Shown: piece after piece, positions 21,227 to 31,411 of the stretch | Layout: each line of letters opens with the position of its first letter | How positions within the stretch are numbered: the first letter of the stretch is position 1 | NCBI GenBank assembly: GCA_036971615.1 | Contig: JAYKKR010000001.1 | Location: forward strand, 4,030,001-4,094,000 | Reading direction: 5' to 3' | Length of the DNA stretch: 64,000 nt | From: Amyloporia xantha | Lineage: Eukaryota > Basidiomycota > Agaricomycetes > Polyporales > Adustoporiaceae | Made by a program: the position numbers and the translations under genes | The notes under the pieces: generated by a model | The model's database searches: none | Told to the model about the DNA's origin: nothing | The model's input: the letters and a program-made list of their open reading frames with translations, nothing else

Positions 21227-24200
21227 ATGGCTTTGGCGACCTCCTCTGAACAGTGCTGAGGTGTCCATCTTCCTCAACACATCTGGAAATTCTGTGGGCT
21301 ACGACATGGGATTATCCATCATTCAGGCATATCTAGACAAGATCCCTGATCAAATAGAGGAATGGCGACACGCACAAGGAACAGCGAGAGCACCGATCCT
21401 TGAGTCCGCCGTCACGATTCTCATGGAACATTTCTCGGAGCTGGAGGATAGGGCTGTACTGAAAAGGTCAAATCTTGTGTTATCTCGAAGCATGGTCATC
21501 ATGATTCACAGCTTCCCATAGGTACTGGGTACCTATTTCAGCAACCACTTCCGGACTTTCCTTGCCAAATCCACCCGCCCTCCCAAGAAGAAACGGTCGG
21601 CGAGGGAGATGTTTCAGGCGGAAAAGAGTGCGATGATAAGACAAGTGACAGATGAAAGGACAAATGGAGCAGGAGTGTCGAACAAAGACATAGGGATATA
21701 CACCTCCGTCGTCACTGAGCTCTTTGGCCAACTCAGCGATGAGGCCAAGGCGAAATATCAGGAGAAGGCAGATCTGTTCAATGAGAATGCCAAGCAGTTG
21801 AAGGCGGGATCATCAAAGTGAGTGTTGGCAGTTTGCGCTCTTAGGAAATGACTGACAGTGACCAAGAAAAGCGGACAAGGAGCTGATTCCGTTTTTGAGG
21901 GATTTTGCGTATGATGTCTACCGGCGCCATGGGGTGAGGATCTTCACACTGAGCAGCTACAAAAACGAAAAAGGAAGGGTGGTGATACAGGAGTAGGAAC
22001 TTGTCGCACGCATGTTGACATTTGCGCTAACAGCCTCTTATAGACACGACTTCAATGACGAGATGGAGGGAGGAAGCGCCTTTTGCAAGGTGGACGACTG
22101 GCACACCGACACCATGGTGAAATGGGCAAAGTACAGCACTCAAGCATTTGAGCTTGATGTCAACGGTAGTGTAGATGAGCCACAGGCAACATCCGGTGAC
22201 ACATATCGGGAGCTGCCACTCGACGATGGCGGCTTACCGTTGATACCGCCATTGGATGGCGACAACCCACCATCATTGGGCGCGATGAAGTCCATGATTC
22301 GGGAGTTTCTCACCATTCACTATAGTACGTGATAATGCACATGGCGCTCATGGCGAGACTGATGGCGCACATATTAGAGCGGGCAGCGGGGAACAACCGG
22401 GAGAAATGCCCATGGCGTGCGCTAAAGGTCCGCGGTTCACAATTCATCAATTCAGGAATGGTGCCCGCCGACTTTGAGTTTGATGACCCATCGCACATGG
22501 TCCAGAGGGACATAGTCGGCGTGCTTCGACATTGGAGAGCCGCCCAAGAAGCCAACAAAGGCCAGTGCGCCTTTCGCTTTAAGGCGTGCCTGAAAACGCG
22601 CGGTGACGAGAACTCTCAACTTATTCCTGCACTCTATAATGAGCCGAAAGTGGGCAAGGGAAAGACGGTGGCGAGGAAGAAGCAGACAAATGCTCAAAAG
22701 AAGAAGGGAAAGGCCAAAGTTGCCAAACCCACCGCAACTGATGACAGTAGTAGTATGGATGAGGACAGCTCGTCGGAAGGGGAGGTGTTCAAATTTGGCG
22801 ACACAACAACAGATGATGATGACATGGACAGTGCCAATGGCGCTGCGCCAAGTTGGGCATCGCGATCGCGCACACGGCGTCAGGAATGGCTGCGGATGGC
22901 GGCGCCATCCACGGATTTTCGCCTCATCGTGGATGAGCTACCACGCCTTATGGTAATGCCCACATTTACCAATCAAATCTGTCGCTAACCGGTGTGACAA
23001 TAGAGAGGACTGAAGGAAACAAGGCATTCACCAGACGGTTTCAGCTGGGGCTCCTGGGATTACTCGCACAAGCATCTGTCCTTTATGGTTCATGGGAAAG
23101 CAAACGGCATCAACCCTGCGTTAGAATGGCTCGACTCCAAACCCTATCTGAATAAGTCCGGAAAGCTTACGGACGATGTCGCCATCATTGAGCAAGTGCT
23201 CCTTGTCATCGCCATGATACACAGAGATCTTACAGCGGCACAATTTGCGTTTGGAGATCCAGATGGACCACCATTAGACATACCCGACCATGTCGCGACA
23301 AGTCAGATTCCTTTTACAGTTATCGGGGAGCGGCTAGATCCACACATCGCACGACTGCGCTCCATGATCAAGCTCACCAAGCCTGTGGTAGCCACAGGAG
23401 GTCGTAAAGATACCAATCCAGTGACAACTGCTCATGCCCAAGTGGACAGCACGCGCAAACCCATTGGAGGACCGCCACTCCCGTTGCAAGCAAGGCCGCC
23501 AGTGGCAAACATTCCTGGTTCAAATGCAGACTCCAACCAGATACGGGAAACAAAGGTAACCCCACATAAACCTGTCCGAAATCTGCCATCAGGACCGCCT
23601 CCCCCACTTCGCCCAAAGCCACCCCACTTACAAGGGCCACGTGCTGTAGGACTGCGCCATACGCCACAGGCACCTGCAGCATTGGCCCGACGGCCACCAC
23701 CACCAGGAACACCGCCCCAGCCAGGCCCCTCCCGCAATGTCTATGCCTACGGTCCAGCAGCGCCAGATAGTTCGGACGGCCCAGATTTATCGTACAGCTC
23801 ACCGATCCCTGACAGCTTCCCAGGTGGCAAGCACCGTCTTCCCCACATTCCCCTCTTCAAGAAGCCACTGCACACAAACCATCTCAAATCATCCAAGGAG
23901 AACATTCCTTCCAGGATTCTTGCGCCATCGGCCAGACGCCCGGTGATGGTCCCACAGCCGCCATCGCCATCTCCACCGCGCGCGCCATCCTTAGATGGCG
24001 ATTCATTACCTGATCGCTCACACATTCGGAGGTCACAAACACCAATCAGGAGACAAGTGATGGATTTCTCATCCTCGCCCAACGAACAGGACATTTATCA
24101 GTTACCTCCTTCATCGTCGCCATCTCATGTCCAAGTCGGTGATGGCGAACCCGCGGATGGCGAACCCACGGATGGCGAACCCGCGGATGGCGAACCCATG

Positions 24201-24890
24201 GATGGCGATGTAGATCGCGGTCCCTCTCCAGCCTTAGCCCCGCCACGGCGTGTCACACGCAACACCGCGCGCAAGGCACAGGAGGTCCACATCAATGCCC
24301 CACCCTTGGTTTCCTCAATCACAAATGCTCTCAATGCTACGAAAGTGGGCGCACACACAAGGCAGAAGACCAAAGCCAGGCAGGAGGCCTTGAATCAGAA
24401 GCGGGGCCATCAACCTAGTGAGGATGAGCCATCCCCCAAACGTCATGGAAAACGGAGGAAAGTGGGTCGTCACGCGAAGGGACTGGATGTGAGCGATGAC
24501 GAAAGGCATTCCAGCAGTCAAGATGACGTCGAGAGCAGTCCCAAAGGTCGGGGAAAGCGAAGGAAGGGTGCCCTTCCAGCGAGATTCGTGAATGATAGTG
24601 ATCATGAGGATGGCGCCCAGAGGAGTCCCAAAGCTCATTGCAAGGCAGGGAAAGGGAGCCGCAAAGGGCGAGCGATAGATGAGAGTGATGATGAGAATGA
24701 CGGACAGAGCAGTCCCAAAGGTCGTGGCAAGCGAGGGAAAGGGCGCCGCACAGCGAAAGTGGTCGATGACAGCGATGAGGATGGCGTCGAGGAGGAAGAG
24801 CCAGCTCCTGGACCTGCCACTCGTAAATCTCCACGTAAGGTAGGCAAGGTACCTGCACGAAAGCCCGCCAAGCGTGGCCGTCGCCGTTAG
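21227..24890 (+). CDS. Large KDZ-accessory protein: HMG-like N-terminal half, disordered basic C-terminus
   Basis: Exons from about 21,260 join over introns near 21,470-21,520, 21,821-21,872, 21,992-22,043, 22,325-22,375 and 22,951-23,002. They give a helical N-terminus, YFSNHFRTFL, a KKKR-preceded HMG-like block (FGQLSDEAKAKYQEKADLFN), LIPFLRDFAYDVYRRHG, DFNDEMEGGSAF, DDGGLPLIPP and CPWRALKVRGSQFI. The last exon (601 codons open from 23,085) is Pro-rich, then holds six GEPxD repeats, then several Lys/Arg-rich boxes alternating with acidic SDDE patches, ending KPAKRGRRR. The block order equals that of the gene at 4,338-7,705, so this looks like a family moving with KDZ elements. Chromatin or DNA binding is inferred from the composition. 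The start at 21,227 is tentative. Confidence 0.65.
24145..24215 (+). repeat. Coding minisatellite GATGGCGAACCC
   Basis: Five copies of a 15-bp unit, GATGGCGAACCCGCG and variants, encode DGEPA, DGEPT, DGEPA, DGEPM and a final DGD. The unit begins with the element-wide heptamer GATGGCG, so the repeat multiplies that motif inside an exon. Confidence 0.85.
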
Positions 24891-24976
24891 GATATATCCC
24901 GTGTAGCTATGTCATTACAGAATGAGATGGCGCAGAGTAGTACTGCGCCATGCAATCTTCATTGGCCAGAGTTAAG

Positions 24977-27918
24977 TTATAGATGCATGCGTATATTATT
25001 GGGAGACGTAATTGAAATACATGGCGACGTAACACGAAGTAAGCAAGTATGAAGATGGCGAGATGGAACGGATGGCGCCATTACGGGCGCCATCGACCCT
25101 CCTGCAGATGGCCCACCCGTGGCAGTGATTACCGCTGTCTGCTCACTGTGATAGACTTGATCAACATCCATCCCATGTGGGACAGCGTCACCATCCCCGA
25201 GGGCCCCAGCATTCTCAATCCCTTCTCCGCCATCCATGCTGGCGTCATGATGACCGCCCTCGCTTTCTCCTGCAGTTGCGCTTCCCCCCTCCAGCTCTCG
25301 AGTGCTCCACCGACTCGCGTCGGGGTGCGCTATGATCGCCTTCGCCGTCCGCGCCCTGTTCGCCACCTGCTCATCCAACTCCAGATTCCGTGCTGAAGAT
25401 TGCGCCTGGATCGCCAGCCTCTCCGACTCCGCTTGGTTGTGCCGGTGTACATCGCGCCGCACTGCCTCGAACTGCGACTTGAGCCCCACGAACCGCGCCT
25501 CACCCCGAGTGATCTGATCCACTATCGCCCGGGTCGTCTCACTGTCCGTCTGCCCCTGCTCGGCCATCCCATCCATGCGCACCGCCATCGACGCCACCTT
25601 TGCCCGGAGGTCCTCCAGCGCCACATCATTCTTGATGGCGACGAGCTCGTTCTGGAGTATGAGCACCGTCTTCTCCAGGTCCTCGATGCGCTCAGCGGTG
25701 TTGGCGGCTTCAAGCTGCTCGACCTTGTTCTCAGCGCCATCGATTCTCGCAAGGAGTCCAGCGACCTGCCCCTCCGTCGTGTGGAGTCGCGCGCTCATGT
25801 TCACCTGCTGCGTGGTGATGGCGGCGAGGGACTTTTTGAAGGTCTTGACGATGCCCCCGAACTGCGCTTGCCACTTTTGCATGGCGGACGTGTTGGCCTC
25901 CAGCACCTTCCGCTGCTCCGCGAAGTAAACGTCGAGGGCCGGCGTCCTGCTTGACTCGCCGCCCTCATTGCTCGCTCCCACTTCCGCAGTTGGATCATGC
26001 GCGAACCCTCGGAAATGCTGGTATGCGCCATGCTCATCTGGCAGCCACACATTAACTTGGTCAGTTGGTCACGAGTTGCAATCATCGCCAGGAGAAACTT
26101 ACATGCTACCTCACCCTCTCTAGGGATAAGGGCTGTCTGGCCATCCTGCACGCTTCCATCCGCCGTTAGCGTCGCTGTGACCTCACGCTCCTTGCCTTTC
26201 AAAGTTGTCGGAGGCGGCTTCCCCACCCAGGCACCTGACTTGCTCGTCGTCCGTGCCTTGCGCATCTTGCTGAGCCTCACACGGCTGTGCAGGGTGTCGG
26301 CGACGGGATCGTCTTCCTCCGACCGCTGCGCCACTTCATCCCCCGTTGCTGACAGTACCCGCAGCTGCCCATCCACTTCGTCGTCATCCGCGGCATCCGC
26401 GTCCACAGCGCCATCCTTCATCTCGACATCCTTCGGTGCCTCCTTCTGCTCGTCCTCCTCATCCTCCTCGTCCTCCTCATCCTCCTCGTCCTCATCGTCC
26501 CCGTCCACCACCATCATGTCCTTCTTAACGACCGGCTTCACAGCGGCTCGGGGGCGCTTGCCTTTGACTGGGGCAGGTGGCGATGAAGGCGGGTCGTCCG
26601 AGTCGCCATCTTGGACAATCCTCTTCTTGACGTCGTCCCAGATGGGTGGAGGGGTTTGAGCCCATCCGCAATGCAGTTCTTCAGGACCTTCTGGTATTCG
26701 GCCGCGACCTTGCTGCCATTTGGCCCCTTCAGAGGATTGCCCTTCATGTTGCGCGGCGCCATCGAGCACCTCTTCTTCCTGTTCTGGCAGGTGGTGCACC
26801 GTCCCGTACTTGGCACAATCACGCACCTGGCATCGAACTGGATGCAGGTACCGCACGGCATGACCTTCGCTGGGATCAGTACTGCATGCATAGCGCGATG
26901 ACTGGATGGCGCACTCACCGACTCATAATACTTCTCCGAGGGTCCAGCACCTCAACGACCTCATCATCGTCCTCGCCCTCCGTGTCCGCATCGTCCACTG
27001 GAGTCTTCGCCTTCGCGGCGGTTCCCTTCGTCTTTTGCTAGATGGGCCCGCCTTCGCCTGGGAACGGGTACGCCGCGCCTCCGTTTGCGTCTCGTCTGTA
27101 GGCGACTTCCTCACGGTCGGCCTGCTGCCCTTAGCATCCTTGGCGGCCGCAGGTTCAGATGCTGGCGGCTTTGCTGGAGGGGTCTTGCCCGCCGGCTTCT
27201 TCGACGACTTCGCACCTTGCTTGCTCGTCCCAGCAGTAGCCTTCCGACTCTTCGGTGCATTTCCCGGAACAATGACGATGTCATCTTCATCCTCCCTCGA
27301 CGCCGTCGTCTCTTTGGAAGGACGCCGAGACATGGCGCCCGCATCGTCGCGCTTCCCCTGCTTCGCCACCTTTCCCTTGCTCCCCTCCGCCTGTCGATCC
27401 TCCCGCTTCCCCAACGCCACATCACTCGAACGCTTCCGCAAACCTGTGCTCCAAGTGTTAGCAATGACGTGGCGCTAGAACGCCATCCACTTGCCTTTCC
27501 ACCATTGATTTTCCCCCAGGTTCTCGACGAGGAAATCGCCTCGCCACACGTACTTGGAGAGCCGGTGCGTCTCGATGAGCGGATCGTCGGGCTTGATGGC
27601 GGCGATATTGGTAATGACGTTGGTTGCGGTTGCGAGGGAGAACTGCGCCATCGCGCTCACCAGGAGCGGAGGCACTCGCAGTCCATTGCGCGAGCTGAGC
27701 GCCTTCAGCGGCACAAACACGTCGTTCTGAAAAAGCATCAGTGCGTCCATGGGATGTGCATGTCAAATGAAACACATGGCGTTCACTTACCACCTCTTTC
27801 CACAGCGCTGATTCAAACTCTTGATAGCGGGGATCTCCTCGGGCGGCGCGACCTTCAACGCCTCTTCAATGCGTGCGGTGGTGAGCAGGATGGAGGGTTG
27901 GATGGACGCGACAGACAT
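24977..27918 (-). CDS. Zn2Cys6-cluster and coiled-coil KDZ-cargo protein
   Basis: Start ATG at 27,918 (MSVASIQPSILL). The first exon (27,791-27,918) joins at 27,726 to NDVFVPLKALSSRN. Exon 2 ends in AG|GCAAGT, a GC-AG intron of consensus form. Next is a Lys/Ser-rich stretch with TRSQAK and an acidic patch. Then comes the cysteine cluster from about 26,861: CGTC, six residues, C, eight residues, C-TT-C, six residues QNRKKR, C. This is exactly the CX2CX6CX8CX2CX6C spacing of Zn2Cys6 DNA-binding proteins. An acidic EDEEDEE run and a long predicted coiled coil with heptad-like LEDLEKTVLILQNEL follow; the frame stops at 24,977. One base is missing in homopolymers near 27,829, 27,033 and 26,651. 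It could be an accessory DNA-binding factor of the element, which is inference. No known protein is recognised. Confidence 0.68.
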
Positions 27919-28148
27919 GACAGCAGAGGAATGGGGGTAGCAGAGTGGACAGTGGTGGCGGTAAGAGTCGTGGAGATGAAGTCAGAAGCACACGGCACAG
28001 CGCGGAAGTCGAAGATGGGCGCCTACCGGAAAGATCCGCGGCCAACCGATCGGAACTACACGTGTCGCCCTCAAGCCTTTATTACATGCCTCTCGCAAAA
28101 CTTGGGCGATTGCGCTTTTCTCCACTTCCCCTGACATTGCCCCTCCAC

Positions 28149-29275
28149 ATGCATCAACCAGGTGCGCATGCAATATTCCTTAGCCTGACGCCGCCAATGT
28201 ACTGACTCATTCCAGCCCGGCCCCCTTTTGACTTCGACGCTACACAGGAGGAGTCCGATCCCCAGTCCCGTCCCATTTTGGACTTGTCGCCTTCGCCCAC
28301 AGCCACGCCTGCGCCATCCCGAGCGCCATTCGACTTGCCATCCTCGCCATCCAAGCCTCCGCCCCCAAAACGTTTCCGCTTCGCCCAGTCCCCCACGCCG
28401 GTATCTCCTGACAATCGCAATGCAACGTTCAATTTATCACCCCAGGAACGCCCATCATCCCCTGCGCCATCGCGGCCCTCCGCACACAGAGCTGTCGACT
28501 TCGCGATTTCCCCCACCCCCATCTCTCCTGAGCCTCAGCGGCCCTTCCCTCAATGGTTGAGGGCTGATTTTGACTTATCACGGTCGCCCTCGCCCTCGCC
28601 CTCTGTGCCATCACGAGACCTGTTCAATATTCCAACATCACCTATCTTGGATTCCTTCGCTGACCCCTATTTCGACTTGGCGCCATCGCCACAGCACACT
28701 CCAAGACCTGGAGGAAACTTCAACATCCCCTTGTCCACTGGCCCTCGTTCGCCATCCACCCACAACCGTGCTGTGTCTAGATCTCCCCTGACATTGTGCG
28801 TCGGGATTTGCTCGACCTGCCGCCCACTCCTTCACCGGGTATGGTTTCATTCACTCCATTAGTCTGATGTACTCATTCATTCTATCATTTCAATACAGGA
28901 CCCGTTGCTCTACCGGATGGCGGTGTAGATGGCAGCATGAGTGGCGCCGGGGATGGCGCCGGGGATGGTGTTGGGGATGGCGCCAGGGATGGCGCCGAGT
29001 ATGGCGTCGGGGATGGCGCCAGGGATGTCTCTCGCCTGATGTCTTCGCCATTCGCTAACAGCAGAGAAGAGGGCTTCCCTAGCACAAGGGATACCCAAAT
29101 CATGCATTTGCAAGGGGCAGCTTTGCAAGAAAAGCTGAAGCGCATTGAAGAAGACATCAATGTCGCCAACACCATCCTCAGGCTCAACCAGCCTATCAAA
29201 ACTCTGCTCACTGCTCGGCCCCCTCGCGATGCTGTCAGCCAGGTGGAATCGATGATGTGGGATGGCTGTATTTGA
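28149..29275 (+). CDS. Ser-Pro-rich FD/FN-repeat KDZ-cargo protein
   Basis: A 13-bp first exon (MHQP) joins over a 54-bp intron at 28,216 to ARPPFDFDATQEESD. At least nine loose repeats follow, each an aromatic-acidic or FN core followed by SP motifs: DLSPSP, FDLPSSPS, FAQSPTP, FNLSPQ, FAISPTP, FDLSRSPSPS, FNIPTSP, FDLAPSP, FNIPLS. A second intron (about 28,849-28,900) leads to a Gly-Asp tract (GAGDGAGDGVGDGARDG) and a short amphipathic helix, LQEKLKRIEEDINVANTIL. It is intrinsically disordered with many minimal CDK/MAPK sites. One base is missing near 28,795. Divergent from the Zn2Cys6 gene, with 230 bp between the starts. I do not recognise it. A scaffold or cell-cycle-regulated partner is possible, but nothing here proves it. 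Confidence 0.6.
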
Positions 29276-29464
29276 GTACCATACAATGTAGACAGTAAAT
29301 ATTGGTTATCACACTGTCAATGTATCCCATTACTGTCTGTGCTTGAGTAGTCTAATTGGTGATACAAATGAAACATCATGTGAAACTCAACAACAGGCAG
29401 TGTTCAAGCATATTTGTCATTGCAATGCATACAGTACACACTATGTGTATAGAAATGTCGTAGA

Positions 29465-29926
29465 AGACATCAGCCGACAGTAGAGTTCAGGGAGAATTAT
29501 AGCGTTGATGTATGGCGCAATGGCCAACCCATCCGCCCAGGGGTAAAATATAGCCGAACAGAGCAGGCAATAATATAGCGGTAGAATATGGCGCAGTGGG
29601 CCGACACATCGCCCCAGAGTATATTATAGCATTGGCCGAAGCTACAGCGCAGGCAAAAATATAGCGGTAGAATACGGCGCAGTGGGCCGACACATCTCCA
29701 CAGGGTACATTATAGCATTGGCCGAAGCTACAGAGCAGGCAAAAATATAGCGGTAGAATACGGCGCAGTGGGCCGACACATCGCACCAGAGTATATTATA
29801 CCATTGGCCGAGGCTACAGCGCAGGCAATATTATGGCGTCGGCCGACGTCCGCTCTCCTTACACTGTAGGTAAAATATCACCCATATCTCTCCCTATAGT
29901 GTAGGCTATAGTGACTGTATGGTGTG
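29465..29926 (-). repeat. KDZ right TIR with about four 86-bp units
   Basis: The reverse complement matches the left TIR from the very end through the first 86-bp unit almost base for base. It then has two or three further units (CCTGC(G/T)CTGTAGC...ACCGCTATATTTTT) and a diverged fourth unit with GCTATATTTTACCCC at about 29,540. The unit order differs from the left end, which suggests unequal exchange or conversion between ends. Confidence 0.88.
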
Positions 29927-30424
29927 GGACGAACACATTCGCACACGGGACGGCGCGCCGTCTCGACTTTGTCAAATGGCTAAGGCGCAGCTAACAGCTA
30001 AGGCGCAGCACTAAGGGACTGAGAGAGCCACAAGTGGGCTAGAGTCCAAAGTAAGCAACTGGTGTATTAAGGATGTAAGGGATACAACATACCTAGAGTC
30101 CAAAGTAAGCAACTGGTGGGGACCAGGCTGAGGACTCTAGGGCCTATATATATGATAGAGAACAATAGAGGGTGGCACAATGGAAGTAGAACAATGGGGA
30201 GTGGCACAATGGACAGAAGGTCTATTGTGCCACTGCCACTCAAAGTGTGCATTGTGCCACTGTGGCACCAATACAATGGAGTGAGTGGCATAAGCCTAGA
30301 ACGAGCTAGAAAGTCCTAGAACAGATACAATAGAAGGGAAACAATGGAAACATGCCATAGGAGCACTGAGACGATGTAGGAGACACTGGGAGACTGGCAG
30401 AGCACAGATTTTGACAGACTTACA

Positions 30425-31411
30425 CCGGGCTGAGTTGCTACACTAGGGGGACGGAGATATTTCATCAGCTTCACCGATGATTTCAGCCGATTCACCACCA
30501 TATACTTACTCCATGTGAAGAGTGAAGTCTTCGCATCATACAAGCTGTACGAGGCTTGGTACAAAACCCATCTGCAGGCCCGAATTGCTGCGCTGAATAC
30601 GGACCGTGGGGGAGAGTATCTGGTTGACGAGTTTAAGTCTCATCTTGATCAGCATGGGACGGAACATAAAAAGTCAGTGCATGACACTCACAAGGAAGCT
30701 GGCGTGTCGGAACACCTTAACTGCACGCTAATGGAGAAGGTCTGAGCGATGTTGATCATGTCAGGACTGCCTCAGGCCCTCTGGGGTGAAGCCTTGATGC
30801 ATGCCATCTACCTGAAGAATCGTTCGTCAACACACGCACTGAACGGCCAGACACCATACGAAGCCATGTATGGTAACTTACCTGATGTTGCGGACATTCC
30901 TGAGTAGGGATCCATGGTTTGGGTTCACGACATGAGCACTGGTAAGCTCGGTGTGCGTGCGAAGGCTGTGTGTTGGGTGGGCTTTGATACCAAGAGCAAG
31001 GGCACGCGGGTTTACTGGCCAGCAAAGCACTCTGTGACCGTTGAGCGGAATGTGCAGTTTAGCGAGCCGCACATGCCCGCCAAGGTCGCCGACGTTCCTG
31101 AGCTTGAGGGGGAGGAGTCCGAGCCTGTTGACAAGCCCGAAATGTCAGCGGATGAAGTGAAGCAGGAGGACCACCCTACCTCAATGACTATGCCAACACC
31201 AACACCCAAAGTGCCTTTGCGCCGTTCTTCTCACACTTGGAAACCATCGAGTGTGGTACGCAATGTTCTAGATGGCGAGGCATCTAACTTACGCTTGTGG
31301 CGAGGTGTCCAATGTCCTGACGAGGACAAAGACACAGCTTGTAAGGTACCCCTACGGGTGCCCTACAACATCTTATCTATACTGTACATATCTGTCCTTA
31401 CTATTACCTAA
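30425..31411 (+). pseudogene. Ty1/Copia pol, 3' part (integrase core onward)
   Basis: Continues the integrase begun at 11,245: VATLGGRRYFISFTDDFSR, then ALNTDRGGEYLVDEF (catalytic Asp region), a stop after MEKV (30,744), LPQALWGEALMHAIYLKNR, GQTPYEAMYGN, another stop after DIPE, CWVGFDTKSKGTRVYW and RNVQFSEP. The reverse-transcriptase part does not follow; after about 31,350 the frame ends. The element is therefore stop-ridden and 3'-truncated, older than the LTR and the KDZ element that split it. Confidence 0.85.

Larger units (their letters stand above)
12860..29926 (+). mobile_element. 17.07 kb KDZ (Dileera/Zisupton-type) DNA transposon with TET cargo
   Basis: The left end and the reverse complement of the right end are the same sequence for about 300 bp: GGGAGAGATATGGGTGATATTTT, CTACAGTGTAAGGAGAG, GGACGTCGGCCGAC, then 86-bp units. 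Similarity reaches outward to CCAT(T/A)CAGTCA, and GGACGAA stands directly outside both ends (12,853-12,859 and 29,927-29,933), a likely 7-bp target-site duplication. Inside are a CxC2-KDZ transposase, a TET/JBP oxygenase and four more genes in alternating orientation. KDZ-TET linkage is established for basidiomycetes; the exact ends, TSD and cargo here are read from this sequence. The heptamer GATGGCG/CGCCATC occurs about 80 times across the element. Confidence 0.9.
12002..30424. mobile_element. LTR-like insertion in Copia pol, itself split by the KDZ element
   Basis: The insert begins TGTAAGGAG and ends GACTTACA, a TG...CA pair with 6-bp inverted ends TGTAAG/CTTACA. CCGG lies directly outside both ends (11,998-12,001 and 30,425-30,428). 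Without the 17 kb KDZ element the insert would be about 1.35 kb, a plausible solo LTR with a TATATATA box near 30,150. The integrase reading around the target joins to WGP-x-x-VATLGG with one indel. The coordinates given cover the whole insert including the nested KDZ element. No second copy is in the window, so the family is unknown. Confidence 0.55.

Noticed and set aside
23374..24871. Minus-strand frames opposite the large accessory gene
   Set aside because: They are shadows; the plus strand carries a 601-codon frame continuous with upstream domain-bearing exons.
25575..26659. Plus-strand frames rich in Ser or Arg/Pro opposite the Zn2Cys6 gene
   Set aside because: They are antisense shadows of the acidic EDEEDEE and coiled-coil segments; the minus strand has the zinc cluster and matching introns.
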